Assembly: GCA_002069125.1 (NCBI GenBank)
Contig: MVZN01000030.1
Span: forward strand, 1-33,469
Length of the DNA stretch: 33,469 nt
Direction: 5' to 3'
Source: Spirochaetes bacterium ADurb.BinA120
Lineage (GTDB): Bacteria > Spirochaetota > UBA4802 > UBA5368
Part shown: piece after piece, positions 15,048-24,713 of the stretch
Layout: every line of letters starts with the position of its first letter
Numbering within the stretch: the stretch's first letter is position 1
Translations under genes and position numbers: made by a program
Notes under the pieces: generated by a model
The model's database searches: none
What the model was told of the DNA's origin: nothing
What the model saw: only the letters and a program-made list of their open reading frames with translations

Positions 15048-15992
15048 ATGAATAACGACAAGCCAGGTCCTGGCGCACCTCATTCCGCCGCCGGAACGGG
15101 AAAGCGCCGCCCAGCACTCACCCGCCACGCCACAGGCTCGGTCTCCATGCTCCTGTACTTTCTCAACACGGCCGTCATGTTCCCGTTCTTTCCGGTCATC
15201 GGGCTGCTCAAACTTCTGCCGGCGGCGCGATGGCGCGCGCTGTGCGGCCGGGTTCTCGACAGAATGGCCACGCTGTGGATATCCATCAACAACCTCAATC
15301 TTAAGATCACCAAGCGGATCCACTGGGACATTACGGAGCCCGAGGGGCTCAATTCACGCGAGTGCTATCTCGTAATAGCAAACCATCGCTCATGGGCGGA
15401 CATTCTAATATTACAGAAGGTATTCAACCGCAAGATCCCTTTTCTAAAATTCTTTCTTAAAAAAGAGCTCATCTGGGTGCCGCTCATGGGTATAGCCTGG
15501 TGGGCCCTCGATTTCCCCTTCATGAAACGCTACTCCGGGGCATTTCTGAAAAAGTTCCCGCACCTCAAGGGGAAGGATATCGAGATCACGCGGAAGGCGT
15601 GTGAGAAATTCCGGCACATTCCCGTTTCGGTGATGAATTTCGTGGAGGGCACCCGCTTTACATACAAGAAGCACCGCGGCCAGAACTCTCCCTTCGCCAA
15701 TCTGCTGAGGCCAAAGGCCGGAGGAATGGCCTTCGTGCTCTCGACAATGGGCGGGGAGCGGATGAAAAAGATACTCAACGTGTCGATCTGCTACCCGGAC
15801 GGAATTCACAGCTTCTGGGATTTTCTGTGCGGCGAAATCTCGCGCGTCAGGGTGCACATCGAGGAGCTCCCCATCACCGCCCAGCACCTCGGCGATTATC
15901 TGAACAACGAACGCTTTCGGGAGGACTTCCAGGAGTGGGTCAACCGCCTGTGGAGGGAAAAGGACCTTCGCCTCTCCGAAATGTCCTTGTGA
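15048..15992 (+). CDS. Lysophospholipid/1-acylglycerol-3-phosphate-type acyltransferase (YihG-like LPLAT)
   Basis: 314 residues. A polar, proline-rich N-terminus of about 30 residues precedes a hydrophobic segment (MLLYFLNTAVMFPFFPVIGLLKLL, 34-57). The PlsC-family motif NHRSWAD has H113 and D118 (HX4D). Block II lies around FMKRYSG, and block III is FVEGTR. The arrangement WALDFPFMKR...FVEGTRFT is closest to the YihG/LCLAT-type branch rather than short bacterial PlsC. Such enzymes move an acyl group to a lysophospholipid or related glycerolipid at the cytoplasmic membrane. AGGA lies a few bases before the ATG. It stands alone after the repeat element and is convergent with the kinase gene. 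Confidence 0.9.
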   Translation: MNNDKPGPGAPHSAAGTGKRRPALTRHATGSVSMLLYFLNTAVMFPFFPVIGLLKLLPAARWRALCGRVLDRMATLWISINNLNLKITKRIHWDITEPEGLNSRECYLVIANHRSWADILILQKVFNRKIPFLKFFLKKELIWVPLMGIAWWALDFPFMKRYSGAFLKKFPHLKGKDIEITRKACEKFRHIPVSVMNFVEGTRFTYKKHRGQNSPFANLLRPKAGGMAFVLSTMGGERMKKILNVSICYPDGIHSFWDFLCGEISRVRVHIEELPITAQHLGDYLNNERFREDFQEWVNRLWREKDLRLSEMSL

Positions 15993-16226
15993 TTCGCACC
16001 CGGCGAGCTCCCACACCGGCACACGGCCCGCAAATAATTTCACGAAGCGGGGACGCGCGCGCTGGCTTGTTTTCTCTCGAAAAGCGCCGGAAGGCATCGG
16101 CGGAAAGAGCCGCAAAAGGCTCCGGGACCTTTGAAAGCGGGCGCGGGGGCGCGCCGCGCACGATCCGCGGACAACTGGATATCGAAACAGGTCCGATCCC
16201 TGGACATGGAAATCCCGGGAAATCCC

Positions 16227-19200
16227 TCAAGCATCCCTGGTTCGACCGGACTGCCCGGTGTACTTCACGACGAGCATGGTAAAGTCATCGTCGATTCCGC
16301 CGGGCGAATCGGCGTGCCCCCTCACCATGGCGAAGATATTGTCGCATATTGACCGCGGATCGTTGCCGCCGAGCCGCAGAAGCGCGCCCTGAAGCCTTTC
16401 CTCGCCGAAAATTTCCCCCGAGCCATTGCGCGCCTCGATGACCCCGTCGGTATACAGCACGATCCCGTCGCCACTGCGCAGCGTCATTGTCCGCTCAGCG
16501 TATATGCACGGTCCGAAGGCGTCGGCTATTACCCGCCCCCTCACATTGACGATCTCTATCCCAAAGGCTCCGCGCGTCAGCAAAGGTTCCGGATGCCCCG
16601 CCGAGGAGCATATTAGGCGTCCGGTAGCCAGGTCCAGGCAGCAGACGCATACGGACAGAAAATGGGAGCTTAGCTTTCCGAGAAGAGCGTCGCATATCAT
16701 CGACAGCGTCCACGCGGGGGAATGAAGCGTGTGCCTCCATGACTGGAGCGAGACCTTGGTCATCGAGGCAAGAAGGGCCGCGGGCATGCCGTGCCCCGAA
16801 ACATCGCCCATTACAAGCCCCAGAAGGCCGCGTTCACTGTCGTACAACACGTCGAAAAAGTCGCCGCCCACCCGCATGTTGGGCTCATAGCGGAACGCCA
16901 TTTCGGCCATGTCGAGCTTCGGAAGCCCGACGGGCAGAAGCGCCCGCTGGATCTTTTCGGCCAGGGCGATCTGGTTTTCCAGTTCGCGCTTCTGTTTCTC
17001 TATGGTTTCGGTCCGCCGGGCGACCTTGTCCTCCAGGCTCGCGTACAGGTTCGCGTTTTCTATGGAAATGGCGGCCTGGGTCATGAAGACGCGCAAAAGG
17101 TCGGCGTCATCGTCCGTAAATACGGCGCCTGAGAGCTGGTTGTCAAGATAACAAACCCCCACAAGCCGGTCGTGGCCCGTGATGGGAATGCATAGTATGG
17201 ACTTGAGTCCGTAGTCGAGCACGCTCTGAAAGCCGGTGAACTTTTCCTCCTTTTCGGCGTTGGTCGTGATCACCGTTCTTCGCGTCCTGGAGACCTCGTC
17301 GATTACGCCGCGCGAATACTCCGGGATCGCCTCACCGTCAATGTTTCGAGCCACTCGCATGATGAGCCCGCCTGTCTCCCCCTCCGTCAGTAACAGGTAT
17401 CCGCGCCGCGCTCCCGTCACCTCCATGGCCCTGTCCATTATGTGTTCCAGCAATTCATCGAGATTGAGGATGGAACTCATATCCTGGCTAATGCCAATGA
17501 TCGAGGAAAGGCGCTGGTGGTCGGTCAGGCGCTGGATCGCGTTGCGCTCCTCCGCCCCGGGGCCGAGGCACTCATCCGCCATTTTTCGATAATGCCTCGA
17601 TCCCACTTCGGCGAACAGCCTGCGGGCGGAATCGAAGCATGAGGACGCTTCGTCGTCTTTACACACGCGCGAGAGAAGCCCACCGAGTCCCAGATAGGCC
17701 CTCCCAAGCTCGAAGCGCCTGCCCGCACGGGCGCAGAGGCCAATGGCCTCCCGATACAATCGCACGGCCTTTTTATCACGTCCGAGCGCTTCGGCGCACT
17801 GTGCGGCAACCCGGACCGCCGCGCAGTGGATGAGCGGCCAGCCCCGTGAGCGCGCCAAGGCCTCGCGGCACGCCTTCATCATCATGGCGCGTAATTTAAA
17901 CGCCGACGGACCCTTCGGCCCCGAATTCAGATCGAGGTAAAGGCGCGTGTAGGCCTCTGCGCGATAGACATACAGCGGGGCGGTATACACCCTGAGGGTA
18001 AAACGGCGCTTGCGATCGAGCTCCCTCCCTCTATCCAGGAACTCAATCGCCCCCTGGTGATCGTTCATCTCGCTACGGCAGTAGCCGGCGTAGGCGCAGG
18101 CCAGAAAGTGGGCGAACCATATGCCCTGGCGCGCGCTAAGATCTAGGGATTTTCCGGCGCATTCCAGCGCCTTGGCGTGGTCGCCCAAATCGGTGTAAAC
18201 CCAGGCCAGGTTGGCAAGCCCGTTACAGAGCCCGTAATCGTTGTGGATCTTCCCGCTTATCTCGATCCATTCGTTGAGATGGCGTATACTCTGCTCGTAA
18301 TTAGATGTGTAGTACCGGTTTACGCTGGCGATATTGTTGACCTGGCCGATCTCCCAGATGTCGCCTATGCGCCTGAAATTTTCGTAGCTTTCCAGAAGCA
18401 GGTCCGTGCTCTTCCCAAGGTCCCCGGTCCACGAATAGAAGGTCCCCAACAACTGCCGCGAAACGGCCATGTAAAAAGTATCGCGGATCTTAGTGCTGAT
18501 GTCCAGCCCCAGCTCCAGATACGGAAGCGCCCAGCGGAACGCGGGTATCGCCGCGTACATCATTCCCAGGCCCAGTGTGCTTATGGCCAGTTCCCTGGAA
18601 ACGCCTATGCGCCGCTCGGAGATGTTCAGCATGCGCAGCGTCGAGCGGACAAATTTTAAAAGCGAGCTTAGGGCGTAATTCCAGCTCATGGAATGGTAAA
18701 ACTGGATGATGAGCAGGTCGCTTTCGGCGGGCGTCCTCCCGCCACGAAATCGCAGCAATCCCGGCAGCGCCTTCAATAGAAGATGCGCGGCGAATTCGCG
18801 CAGAATTCCGGAAACGACCCGCCACGTCGACAGGGGCAGGCGCTCACCCAGAAGGGCGAGGCCTTCCGCGCCGTAACGCTCACAGTTCGCGAAATCGCCT
18901 TTTTTAAAATAGGCATGGCTTATCTGCCGGTAGGCGGTGGCCCGGGCCATGGATGATTCGAGACGCGGCAATACCCGGGTGAAAATGCCGATGGCCTCGT
19001 CATTCCTTCCCGTCACCAGGAAAAGCCCGCCAATCCTGGCCTGACACTCAAGCCACAGCGGAATATCGACAGGGGCCCCCGCCCCGTCGCGCTGAAGCAT
19101 TTCGACGGCCAGGGTAAAATAGCGTATCGCGTCCTCATTGGCATAACTCTCCATAGCGCGCATTCCGGCCGGATAGGCGTATTTAAGCGTCTTCTCGACA

Positions 19201-21395
19201 TTGCCGGCCTGCGAATAATGGAACACGAGATCGAACACCGGGTATTCCGGCCCCTCCGGCGTTTCCTCGAGCGTTTGCGCTATACGCAGATGCAGGATCC
19301 TTCTACGATCCGCCGAAAGCATGTCGTAGAACGCCTCTCTGATGCGGTCGTGGACAAAAAACAGTTTTCCGCGCTCCCTCCTGTGCGTTTCCAGCAGCTG
19401 TTTGGCCACAGCCTCATCGACGATCCCGACGATCTCGTTATGCGAGTACTTTTCGCCCTCCCCTCCATAAACCAGCAGGTCGAAGAGAAGGCTTATGTCG
19501 AATTTACGGCCTATTACCGCGGCGTAAGAGAGCACCTCGTTCGAACGCGAAGAAAGTCCGGCGATTCGCAGCATGACCGCGTCCAGAATCCGACTCGATA
19601 TCTCAAGCGATCCCAGCCTCTCCTCGTCCGCGCTCCAGCGCATTTCCGTAAGGACGAGCGCCCCTTCGCCCACCATGCGCTTGACGATCTCAAGCGCGAA
19701 AAACGGGTTCCCTCGGCTCTTTCGGTATACGACATCGACCACCCTGTCGAGATACGGGTCGTCTGAACCCAGGAGCCCATGCACAAAGCGCGTGAGCGAG
19801 GGGTGGTCCAGAGGGTCCAGGCTTAACCTCTCCAGCGGGTATCCCGCCCGTTCGGCGAGCTGGATTAATCCGAGAAGGCCGTGTGAGGCCGAAACCTCGT
19901 TGACTCGGTACGCGCCCAGGATCATGAGGGGCGCGAAGGCGATCCCGGAGATCATCTCCTCCATTAGCGCGAAGCTCCCTTCATCGGACCACTGCAGGTT
20001 GTCCAGAAACAGGACGAGCGGCGCCTGCGTATCGCCGAGCGCCCGGAAAAAATCCCCTGCCACCATAAGGAAGCGCCGGTTTTCACGTTCGGGCTCCAGG
20101 TCGACCGGGTCGGGACATAGACCGGTTATCTCCACGAGCATGGGGTTGAGCCGTAAAACCACACCGCAGCGGTCGACTCCTATCGACCTGACTCGATCCT
20201 TCAGATTGAGCCGGTAGCGCTCACGCATCTTGGGGAAATGCCGGAGGAACTGATTGAGGGCTTCCTTGAACGGCCCATATGGCACCTTGTTCTCCCCGGA
20301 AAAACAATTCCCCTCGATGAATACACCGCCGCTGGAAATCACATGGTCGCGGAGCTCCTCGGCAAGCCTGGTCTTCCCAAGTCCCGCCTCGCCGGCGACA
20401 AGGCATATCGAACCACGTCCTTCGGCCAGCTCGCCGTACCGGGCCTTCAGCCTGGCGAGCTCGCCATCGCGGCCCACGACGCCCGTCCGCGAATTGAGAC
20501 GCGCCTGGCGATCCGCGGCGCCCGGCATTATATCCCTGGAGCCCGAGAGGATCATTTTTATATCGTACAACAATCCATGCGCGCTCTGATAACGGTCCAC
20601 GGGCTCTTTTTCGAGCAGCTTGAGGATCACGCGTTCGATTGCCGGCGGAATTTGCGGGTTGTGCGCGGAGGGCGGCAGGGGTTTTTTCGCGATATGCTGG
20701 TGGATTATGGCCAGCGCATCGCTCCCCTCATAGGGAAGCCTCCCGGTCACAAGCCGGTACAATACCACACCGAGCGAATATAGATCGCTGCGCTCGTCGA
20801 CGGGACGTCGAATAATGCCGCTTTGCTCCGGCGACATAAAGCCGAAGGTGCCTGTCACCCCTCTTATCGATCCTTCGAAAAACTCGCGCACGTGCGCGAA
20901 GCCGAAGTCGATTATCACGGCGCGGAGGTCCTCCCCTCTTCCGGATATCATGATATTCCCGGGTTTGATGTCCCGATGGACTATTCCCATATCGTGAACG
21001 TGCGCGAGCGCGTCGCTCACCTGGGACGCCGCCAGAAGCGCCTCGCGAAAGGTGAAGGACCCGCCTCGGTCCAGCTCGCCCTGCATGCTGGTCCCCTGGA
21101 TGTGCTCCATCACGAGATAATGTACGGACTGTCCGGGGGCCAGCGGAGCGGGGAGCTCCCCGATCTCGTGAATCCTGACAATGCCGCGATGGCGTATGTT
21201 CGAAACGGTTAGCGCTTCGGCGTGGAAACGAATGATATCCTCTATGCGCCGGGAAACGCCGCCTTCCTTGAGGATCTTGAGGACTACCATGCTCCCGTCG
21301 ATTCCCCGGGCGCGGAAAACCACGCTCGTGCCGCCTTCGGAGATGAAGTCGGCGATCACATAACGTTCGGCGATGATCTGGCCGGATAGATCCAT
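16227..21395 (-). CDS. Ser/Thr protein kinase - AAA ATPase - TPR - GAF - SpoIIE phosphatase multidomain protein
   Basis: A giant soluble signalling protein. Numbers below count from a TTG at 21470 with a GGGGAGGG ribosome site (1747 residues); I list the ATG at 21395 (residue 26) because it directly precedes the kinase domain, but the TTG is a real alternative. Kinase about 37-305: loop SEGGTSVVF, K65, HRDIKPGN at 165-172, DFG 188-190, SPE at 213-215. AAA/STAND-like ATPase about 330-620: Walker A GEAGLGKTR at 360-368, Walker B LVLFLDNLQW at 485-494. Helical TPR-rich part about 760-1300. GAF about 1335-1470, coiled coil about 1478-1510, then PP2C/SpoIIE about 1528-1740 with GGD, GDVSGHG (D1556), YTDG (D1675) and DDDF. 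All kinase and phosphatase key residues appear intact. The family resembles PknK-type regulators that control stress or anti-sigma switches. The target is unknown. Confidence 0.93.
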   Translation of the reverse strand: MDLSGQIIAERYVIADFISEGGTSVVFRARGIDGSMVVLKILKEGGVSRRIEDIIRFHAEALTVSNIRHRGIVRIHEIGELPAPLAPGQSVHYLVMEHIQGTSMQGELDRGGSFTFREALLAASQVSDALAHVHDMGIVHRDIKPGNIMISGRGEDLRAVIIDFGFAHVREFFEGSIRGVTGTFGFMSPEQSGIIRRPVDERSDLYSLGVVLYRLVTGRLPYEGSDALAIIHQHIAKKPLPPSAHNPQIPPAIERVILKLLEKEPVDRYQSAHGLLYDIKMILSGSRDIMPGAADRQARLNSRTGVVGRDGELARLKARYGELAEGRGSICLVAGEAGLGKTRLAEELRDHVISSGGVFIEGNCFSGENKVPYGPFKEALNQFLRHFPKMRERYRLNLKDRVRSIGVDRCGVVLRLNPMLVEITGLCPDPVDLEPERENRRFLMVAGDFFRALGDTQAPLVLFLDNLQWSDEGSFALMEEMISGIAFAPLMILGAYRVNEVSASHGLLGLIQLAERAGYPLERLSLDPLDHPSLTRFVHGLLGSDDPYLDRVVDVVYRKSRGNPFFALEIVKRMVGEGALVLTEMRWSADEERLGSLEISSRILDAVMLRIAGLSSRSNEVLSYAAVIGRKFDISLLFDLLVYGGEGEKYSHNEIVGIVDEAVAKQLLETHRRERGKLFFVHDRIREAFYDMLSADRRRILHLRIAQTLEETPEGPEYPVFDLVFHYSQAGNVEKTLKYAYPAGMRAMESYANEDAIRYFTLAVEMLQRDGAGAPVDIPLWLECQARIGGLFLVTGRNDEAIGIFTRVLPRLESSMARATAYRQISHAYFKKGDFANCERYGAEGLALLGERLPLSTWRVVSGILREFAAHLLLKALPGLLRFRGGRTPAESDLLIIQFYHSMSWNYALSSLLKFVRSTLRMLNISERRIGVSRELAISTLGLGMMYAAIPAFRWALPYLELGLDISTKIRDTFYMAVSRQLLGTFYSWTGDLGKSTDLLLESYENFRRIGDIWEIGQVNNIASVNRYYTSNYEQSIRHLNEWIEISGKIHNDYGLCNGLANLAWVYTDLGDHAKALECAGKSLDLSARQGIWFAHFLACAYAGYCRSEMNDHQGAIEFLDRGRELDRKRRFTLRVYTAPLYVYRAEAYTRLYLDLNSGPKGPSAFKLRAMMMKACREALARSRGWPLIHCAAVRVAAQCAEALGRDKKAVRLYREAIGLCARAGRRFELGRAYLGLGGLLSRVCKDDEASSCFDSARRLFAEVGSRHYRKMADECLGPGAEERNAIQRLTDHQRLSSIIGISQDMSSILNLDELLEHIMDRAMEVTGARRGYLLLTEGETGGLIMRVARNIDGEAIPEYSRGVIDEVSRTRRTVITTNAEKEEKFTGFQSVLDYGLKSILCIPITGHDRLVGVCYLDNQLSGAVFTDDDADLLRVFMTQAAISIENANLYASLEDKVARRTETIEKQKRELENQIALAEKIQRALLPVGLPKLDMAEMAFRYEPNMRVGGDFFDVLYDSERGLLGLVMGDVSGHGMPAALLASMTKVSLQSWRHTLHSPAWTLSMICDALLGKLSSHFLSVCVCCLDLATGRLICSSAGHPEPLLTRGAFGIEIVNVRGRVIADAFGPCIYAERTMTLRSGDGIVLYTDGVIEARNGSGEIFGEERLQGALLRLGGNDPRSICDNIFAMVRGHADSPGGIDDDFTMLVVKYTGQSGRTRDA

Positions 21396-21593
21396 TTTCT
21401 TTTTATCGATCGTTTCCGCATGCCGGAAAAAGTGAAGACCAGGGCTGTAAACGAATCCCTCCCACGACAAGAACGCCCTCCCCCGTTTTCGGCGGCGGGA
21501 ATCTGTACTTACATGAGAGAAAGCGTTCCATTCATAGCATAATGAAAATACATGGAATAGCGACGGAGGTCAATAAATTATCATTTCTCCCGG

Positions 21594-22460
21594 TCACTCC
21601 ATCCGGGGGTCCGCCGCGGCCGCCTCGAACTCATCGATACGCCGCCGGGCGAAACGGGTCATCCCCTTCAAGGCGTGCCACTGGGCCCTGTCCACGGGCG
21701 GTTTTTTCGCCGCGGCGACCAGCACGTCGTTTGCCAGCACCCTGAACGGAGGAAGGTCAAGGGCCTCGGCTATCCTCTCGCGAAGTTCGTAGAAACGGCG
21801 GAGCCTGTCGCGCGCCGCTACCGAAAGGCGGTTTGCGCCGGGGAGCCGGAGGTGCGGATCGCCCCTGGGTGTAAAGCTGATGTTTTCCAGCGCCCTATGC
21901 GCCTTGCGAACATCCGAGGCGAGGCCCTTCTCCTCGAGGAGGGCCTGCAGCACGCGCTCCAGATCGAGCAGATGAAGGACATCGCCGGCCGCGTATTCCA
22001 TCTGCCGGGGGGTGAGCGGTCTCCTGCTCCAATCGGAGCGGCGATCGCTCGCGTTCTTGGGTATGGCAATCCCCAGGTATTCCTCGACTATCGCCTGAAG
22101 GGAGAGCCGTTCGCTTCCGAGCGCCCTGGCCGCTATCTGCACATCGAAGACACCGGCCAGGCGAAAGCCCGATGTATGGTGAAGAAGGCGCATGTCGAAA
22201 TCGGCCGAGCACATCACCTTTCGCGTGCGGCCGCCCTCCATGAATCCTCGAAGCTCGTCGATCCCGCCAAGTGAGACAGGGTCAACGAGATAGCAGCGCT
22301 CCCCGTCGAAGATCTGCGCCAGGCAGAGGTGTATGCCGTAGTGATGAAGATTCGACTCGCCCTCGAAGTCCATGGCGACCCGGTCGAGCGTTTCCAGCCG
22401 CCGGGCAAGGTCCAGGATTCCCTCACGCGAATCCACCAGTACCGTAACGTCTTCTTTCAT
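21594..22460 (-). CDS. rnd: Ribonuclease D-like 3'-5' exonuclease with HRDC domain
   Basis: 288 residues. The DEDDy exonuclease domain has ExoI in MDFEGESN (about 34-41), ExoII around CSADFDMRLLHH and ExoIII YAAGDVLHLLDL with the catalytic tyrosine and aspartate. The C-terminal part LRRFYELRERIAEALDLPPFRVLANDVLVAAAKK is an HRDC helical domain. It is shorter than E. coli RNase D (about 375 residues) because it has a single HRDC repeat, which is common outside Enterobacteria. RNase D trims 3' ends of tRNA and other stable RNA precursors. The ATG has AAGGAAGA upstream. It lies upstream of the kinase gene on the same strand with a gap of 123-198 bases. Confidence 0.92.
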   Translation of the reverse strand: MKEDVTVLVDSREGILDLARRLETLDRVAMDFEGESNLHHYGIHLCLAQIFDGERCYLVDPVSLGGIDELRGFMEGGRTRKVMCSADFDMRLLHHTSGFRLAGVFDVQIAARALGSERLSLQAIVEEYLGIAIPKNASDRRSDWSRRPLTPRQMEYAAGDVLHLLDLERVLQALLEEKGLASDVRKAHRALENISFTPRGDPHLRLPGANRLSVAARDRLRRFYELRERIAEALDLPPFRVLANDVLVAAAKKPPVDRAQWHALKGMTRFARRRIDEFEAAAADPRME

Positions 22461-22668
22461 GAGATCTTCCTTATTACGCCGTACGACAGGCGGATATGCC
22501 CTATTTCAACTACCACATTCCGATAACTCGTCCTCAAGGCAAGCGACTATCGCGAGGGCAAGACGAAAAACGGATGTTCCGGCTCCGCGCGATCCATTTA
22601 TATAAGCGAAGCAAGGCCGCGAATGGGCGCAATCTCCCGATGGTAGTATATCCTGTGAGCGCTTGCGG

Positions 22669-23739
22669 TCAGAAATAAAACACCAGCGCGAGGATTGCGG
22701 CGATGATGACGATAAAGATGACGGAGAGCGCGAGTATCAGGCCCAGGCTGGATTTCGACTCGTCTCCGGCGCCCTGGCGAGCGAGCTCATAAGCCGGGTC
22801 GAGGGCGACCTTTATATTCGCCTCCTCTTCGACGATCTTCGCGTAGATGCCCCTTGCGACGATTGCGAATATCGAATATCCGCCTTCCGGCCTGGATTTA
22901 ATAGATTTGACACGCGCGGTGACGGGCAACAAGGCCCCGTCCTCGTAGGCGTTGAGCGCCTTTGCGACCGAAACGCACTTGGGATTGGAGTCGGTAATCG
23001 ATACGCGAATACGGTCGCCCGGTTCGATACGCGAGATGTCCTTTCCCTTTATGGGCGAGAGGATGAGCGAACAGCTCATTATAAGCTTCACCCCTTCCTG
23101 CCCCTCGCGCACCTCGTCCGCCGCCTCCTTCGCCACGGGCGGCGGACCCTCCTCGGGCGGACCTTTAAGCGCGGAGGCGTCGATCTTCTTGGCGCTCGCC
23201 GAATTTAGCTCCATGTCGAGGGAGGAGATGTGCTGGGAATCCACCTTTATGTCGATTCGCTGTACGTTCAGGATGAACTGCAACAGCTTCTGAAGCGCCC
23301 GCTCCACCGCGATGCCGTTGTCGCTCTGCAAAAACCGAGTCAGCTCGGCGCAGAAGCTCAGGTTGAAGCCGTCATGGAACCTATTCTTAACCAGCGTCTC
23401 GAAGTGGGTGTCGTGCTCACCGGCGGCGAGCGCCTCCAGAATGTCCTTTTCGAATAGCCTCCAGTCGACGCCGGTATCGATGGACTTGGTCATATATGTC
23501 GAGACCACCAGGACCAGGGAGTCCACCAGCTTGTTGTAAATACCGTTATAGAATACCAGAAAAGCGCCGTTCAGCGTGGACGAGGCGAAACGTGCCTTCA
23601 GCACGTAAAGGTCCTTGTATGAACCGGCTGCCATGGCCCTGGCCTTCTCCATGTCGCCGCCGGCGTAATGCAGCGCGATATTGATCCTGCCGGTCTGCTC
23701 GGAGAGCGAATTGACCGCGGAATCCAGCTCTTTGCTCAT
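22669..23739 (-). CDS. Tail-anchored protein of unknown function
   Basis: 356 residues I do not recognise. About 1-40 (INIALHYAGGDMEKARAMA) resembles a small UBA-like three-helix fold in pattern only. Residues about 50-170 are helical and polar. A proline/alanine-rich linker (ALKGPPEEGPPPVAKEAADE) precedes a beta-rich region (VKLIMSCSLILSPIKGKDISRIEPGDRIRVSI ... GGYSIFAIVARGIYAKIVEEE). A single C-terminal membrane helix (LGLILALSVIFIVIIAAILALVFYF) ends the protein, so the bulk should face the cytoplasm. The gene follows a receiver-domain gene by 41 bases and precedes RNase D. This suggests a membrane-attached partner of the receiver protein; no function is claimed. Confidence 0.85.
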   Translation of the reverse strand: MSKELDSAVNSLSEQTGRINIALHYAGGDMEKARAMAAGSYKDLYVLKARFASSTLNGAFLVFYNGIYNKLVDSLVLVVSTYMTKSIDTGVDWRLFEKDILEALAAGEHDTHFETLVKNRFHDGFNLSFCAELTRFLQSDNGIAVERALQKLLQFILNVQRIDIKVDSQHISSLDMELNSASAKKIDASALKGPPEEGPPPVAKEAADEVREGQEGVKLIMSCSLILSPIKGKDISRIEPGDRIRVSITDSNPKCVSVAKALNAYEDGALLPVTARVKSIKSRPEGGYSIFAIVARGIYAKIVEEEANIKVALDPAYELARQGAGDESKSSLGLILALSVIFIVIIAAILALVFYF

Positions 23740-23780
23740 CGCTATGATCCGTATCTCTTTTCGTACGGGCGCGCCGCGGA

Positions 23781-24230
23781 TCAGGCCCGGGTCGCCCTGT
23801 TAAGCACCATCTTGATCCGTTCCAGTATGCGGCCGCGCTGAATCGGCTTGAGTATGAAATCCGCCGCGCCCATCCGCAACAGGTCGGCGAGGACGGATTT
23901 GCTCGTTTCGTCGCTTATAAACACGATCCGCGCCTTGGGCTTCTTTTGGGAAATCTCGTACAACAGAGCGTATCCGTCTATCCCCGGCATGTCCAGGTCC
24001 GTTGTGATGATATCGAGGTCACGCGCATAGCGGTCGTAAAGCTGAAGCGCCTCCTTGCCGTCCCCCGCCGAGGCGACAACCTCATAGCCCTCGGACTCGA
24101 GTATCTGTACAATCTGCTTTCGCTGAAATTCCTTGTCCTCGACAACCATTACCCTGTACGGCTTTCCGCTGGGCTTGACCCCGTCGGGCCGCTTTGGATT
24201 TAGATTCGGAAAATCATACGAGCTCTTCAT
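23781..24230 (-). CDS. Stand-alone response regulator receiver protein (CheY-like)
   Basis: 149 residues with one REC domain after a polar leader of about 25 residues. The acidic pocket is VVEDKEFQR, the phospho-acceptor aspartate lies in TTDLDMPGIDGY, the switch serine in VFISDET and the lysine in FILKPI. There is no output domain, so it acts by protein contact, as CheY or Spo0F do. The ATG at 24230 follows GGAGGAG at ideal spacing; a longer reading from 24266 lacks such a site. An AT-rich stretch at about 24315-24330 (TATAGTAT-like on the minus strand) may be its promoter. The downstream tail-anchored protein is its probable operon partner. Confidence 0.93.
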   Translation of the reverse strand: MKSSYDFPNLNPKRPDGVKPSGKPYRVMVVEDKEFQRKQIVQILESEGYEVVASAGDGKEALQLYDRYARDLDIITTDLDMPGIDGYALLYEISQKKPKARIVFISDETSKSVLADLLRMGAADFILKPIQRGRILERIKMVLNRATRA

Positions 24231-24371
24231 TACGACTCCTCCGCTGCGATGGTAGGCACTGTGCAATGCGCGGCGGAAAGCACGCCCCCGACGGGCCGCA
24301 TTCCCCCGATGATACTATATGTATATTCTCTCCGGGCGGCTTCGTGTCAACGCAAAATTCGCCGCGTATGC

Positions 24372-24713
24372 TCATATCTCCACAAGTTCGTTGGAGCGCT
24401 CTCCCAATCCGGTTTTCGACGCGTAATCGAGCTGCCCCCCCCGGGGAAGGTCGTACAGCGCCCTGAGATTGTCCTTCGATTCGTCGTGGCCGGCGATCCC
24501 GGAGCCGGGAAGCGGCGCGGCCCCGTTGATCAGCTCGGCCGACGCCCGGTCTATGTTCGCTTTTTTTATCATGGTCGAAGCTTTTGGCATCCGCCGGGCA
24601 GCGCCGGATGCGCGTTTCGCGGAGTCCGCTTTCTCGACCGGGAAGGATAAAGTAAGATTATCATTGCCCCTGCCGGTCAAGTCAATTTGCGGCCCCGAGG
24701 TACGGCCCGTCAT
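24372..24713 (-). CDS. Small hypothetical protein, translationally coupled to the transglutaminase/TPR gene
   Basis: A 113-codon frame whose ATG overlaps the stop codon of the preceding gene in an ATGA arrangement, which favours a real coupled gene. The protein is polar, without membrane segment, cysteine or recognisable domain (MTGRTSGPQIDLTGRGND at the start, GLGERSNELVEI at the end). A later internal ATG (MPKASTMIKKANIDRAS) is possible. It could also be a chance frame in GC-rich DNA; I give it less than even odds of being a conserved protein. Confidence 0.42.
   Translation of the reverse strand: MTGRTSGPQIDLTGRGNDNLTLSFPVEKADSAKRASGAARRMPKASTMIKKANIDRASAELINGAAPLPGSGIAGHDESKDNLRALYDLPRGGQLDYASKTGLGERSNELVEI

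Noticed and set aside
15947-15959. Third partial copy of the GCCTGTGGAGGGA word
   Set aside because: It lies in frame in the acyltransferase C-terminus and lacks the complementary left arm, so a chance match is more likely than a repeat insertion.
18177-20783. Several 160-214-codon plus-strand frames inside the kinase region
   Set aside because: They are opposite the multidomain kinase/phosphatase, whose reading frame is uninterrupted and carries domain motifs throughout.
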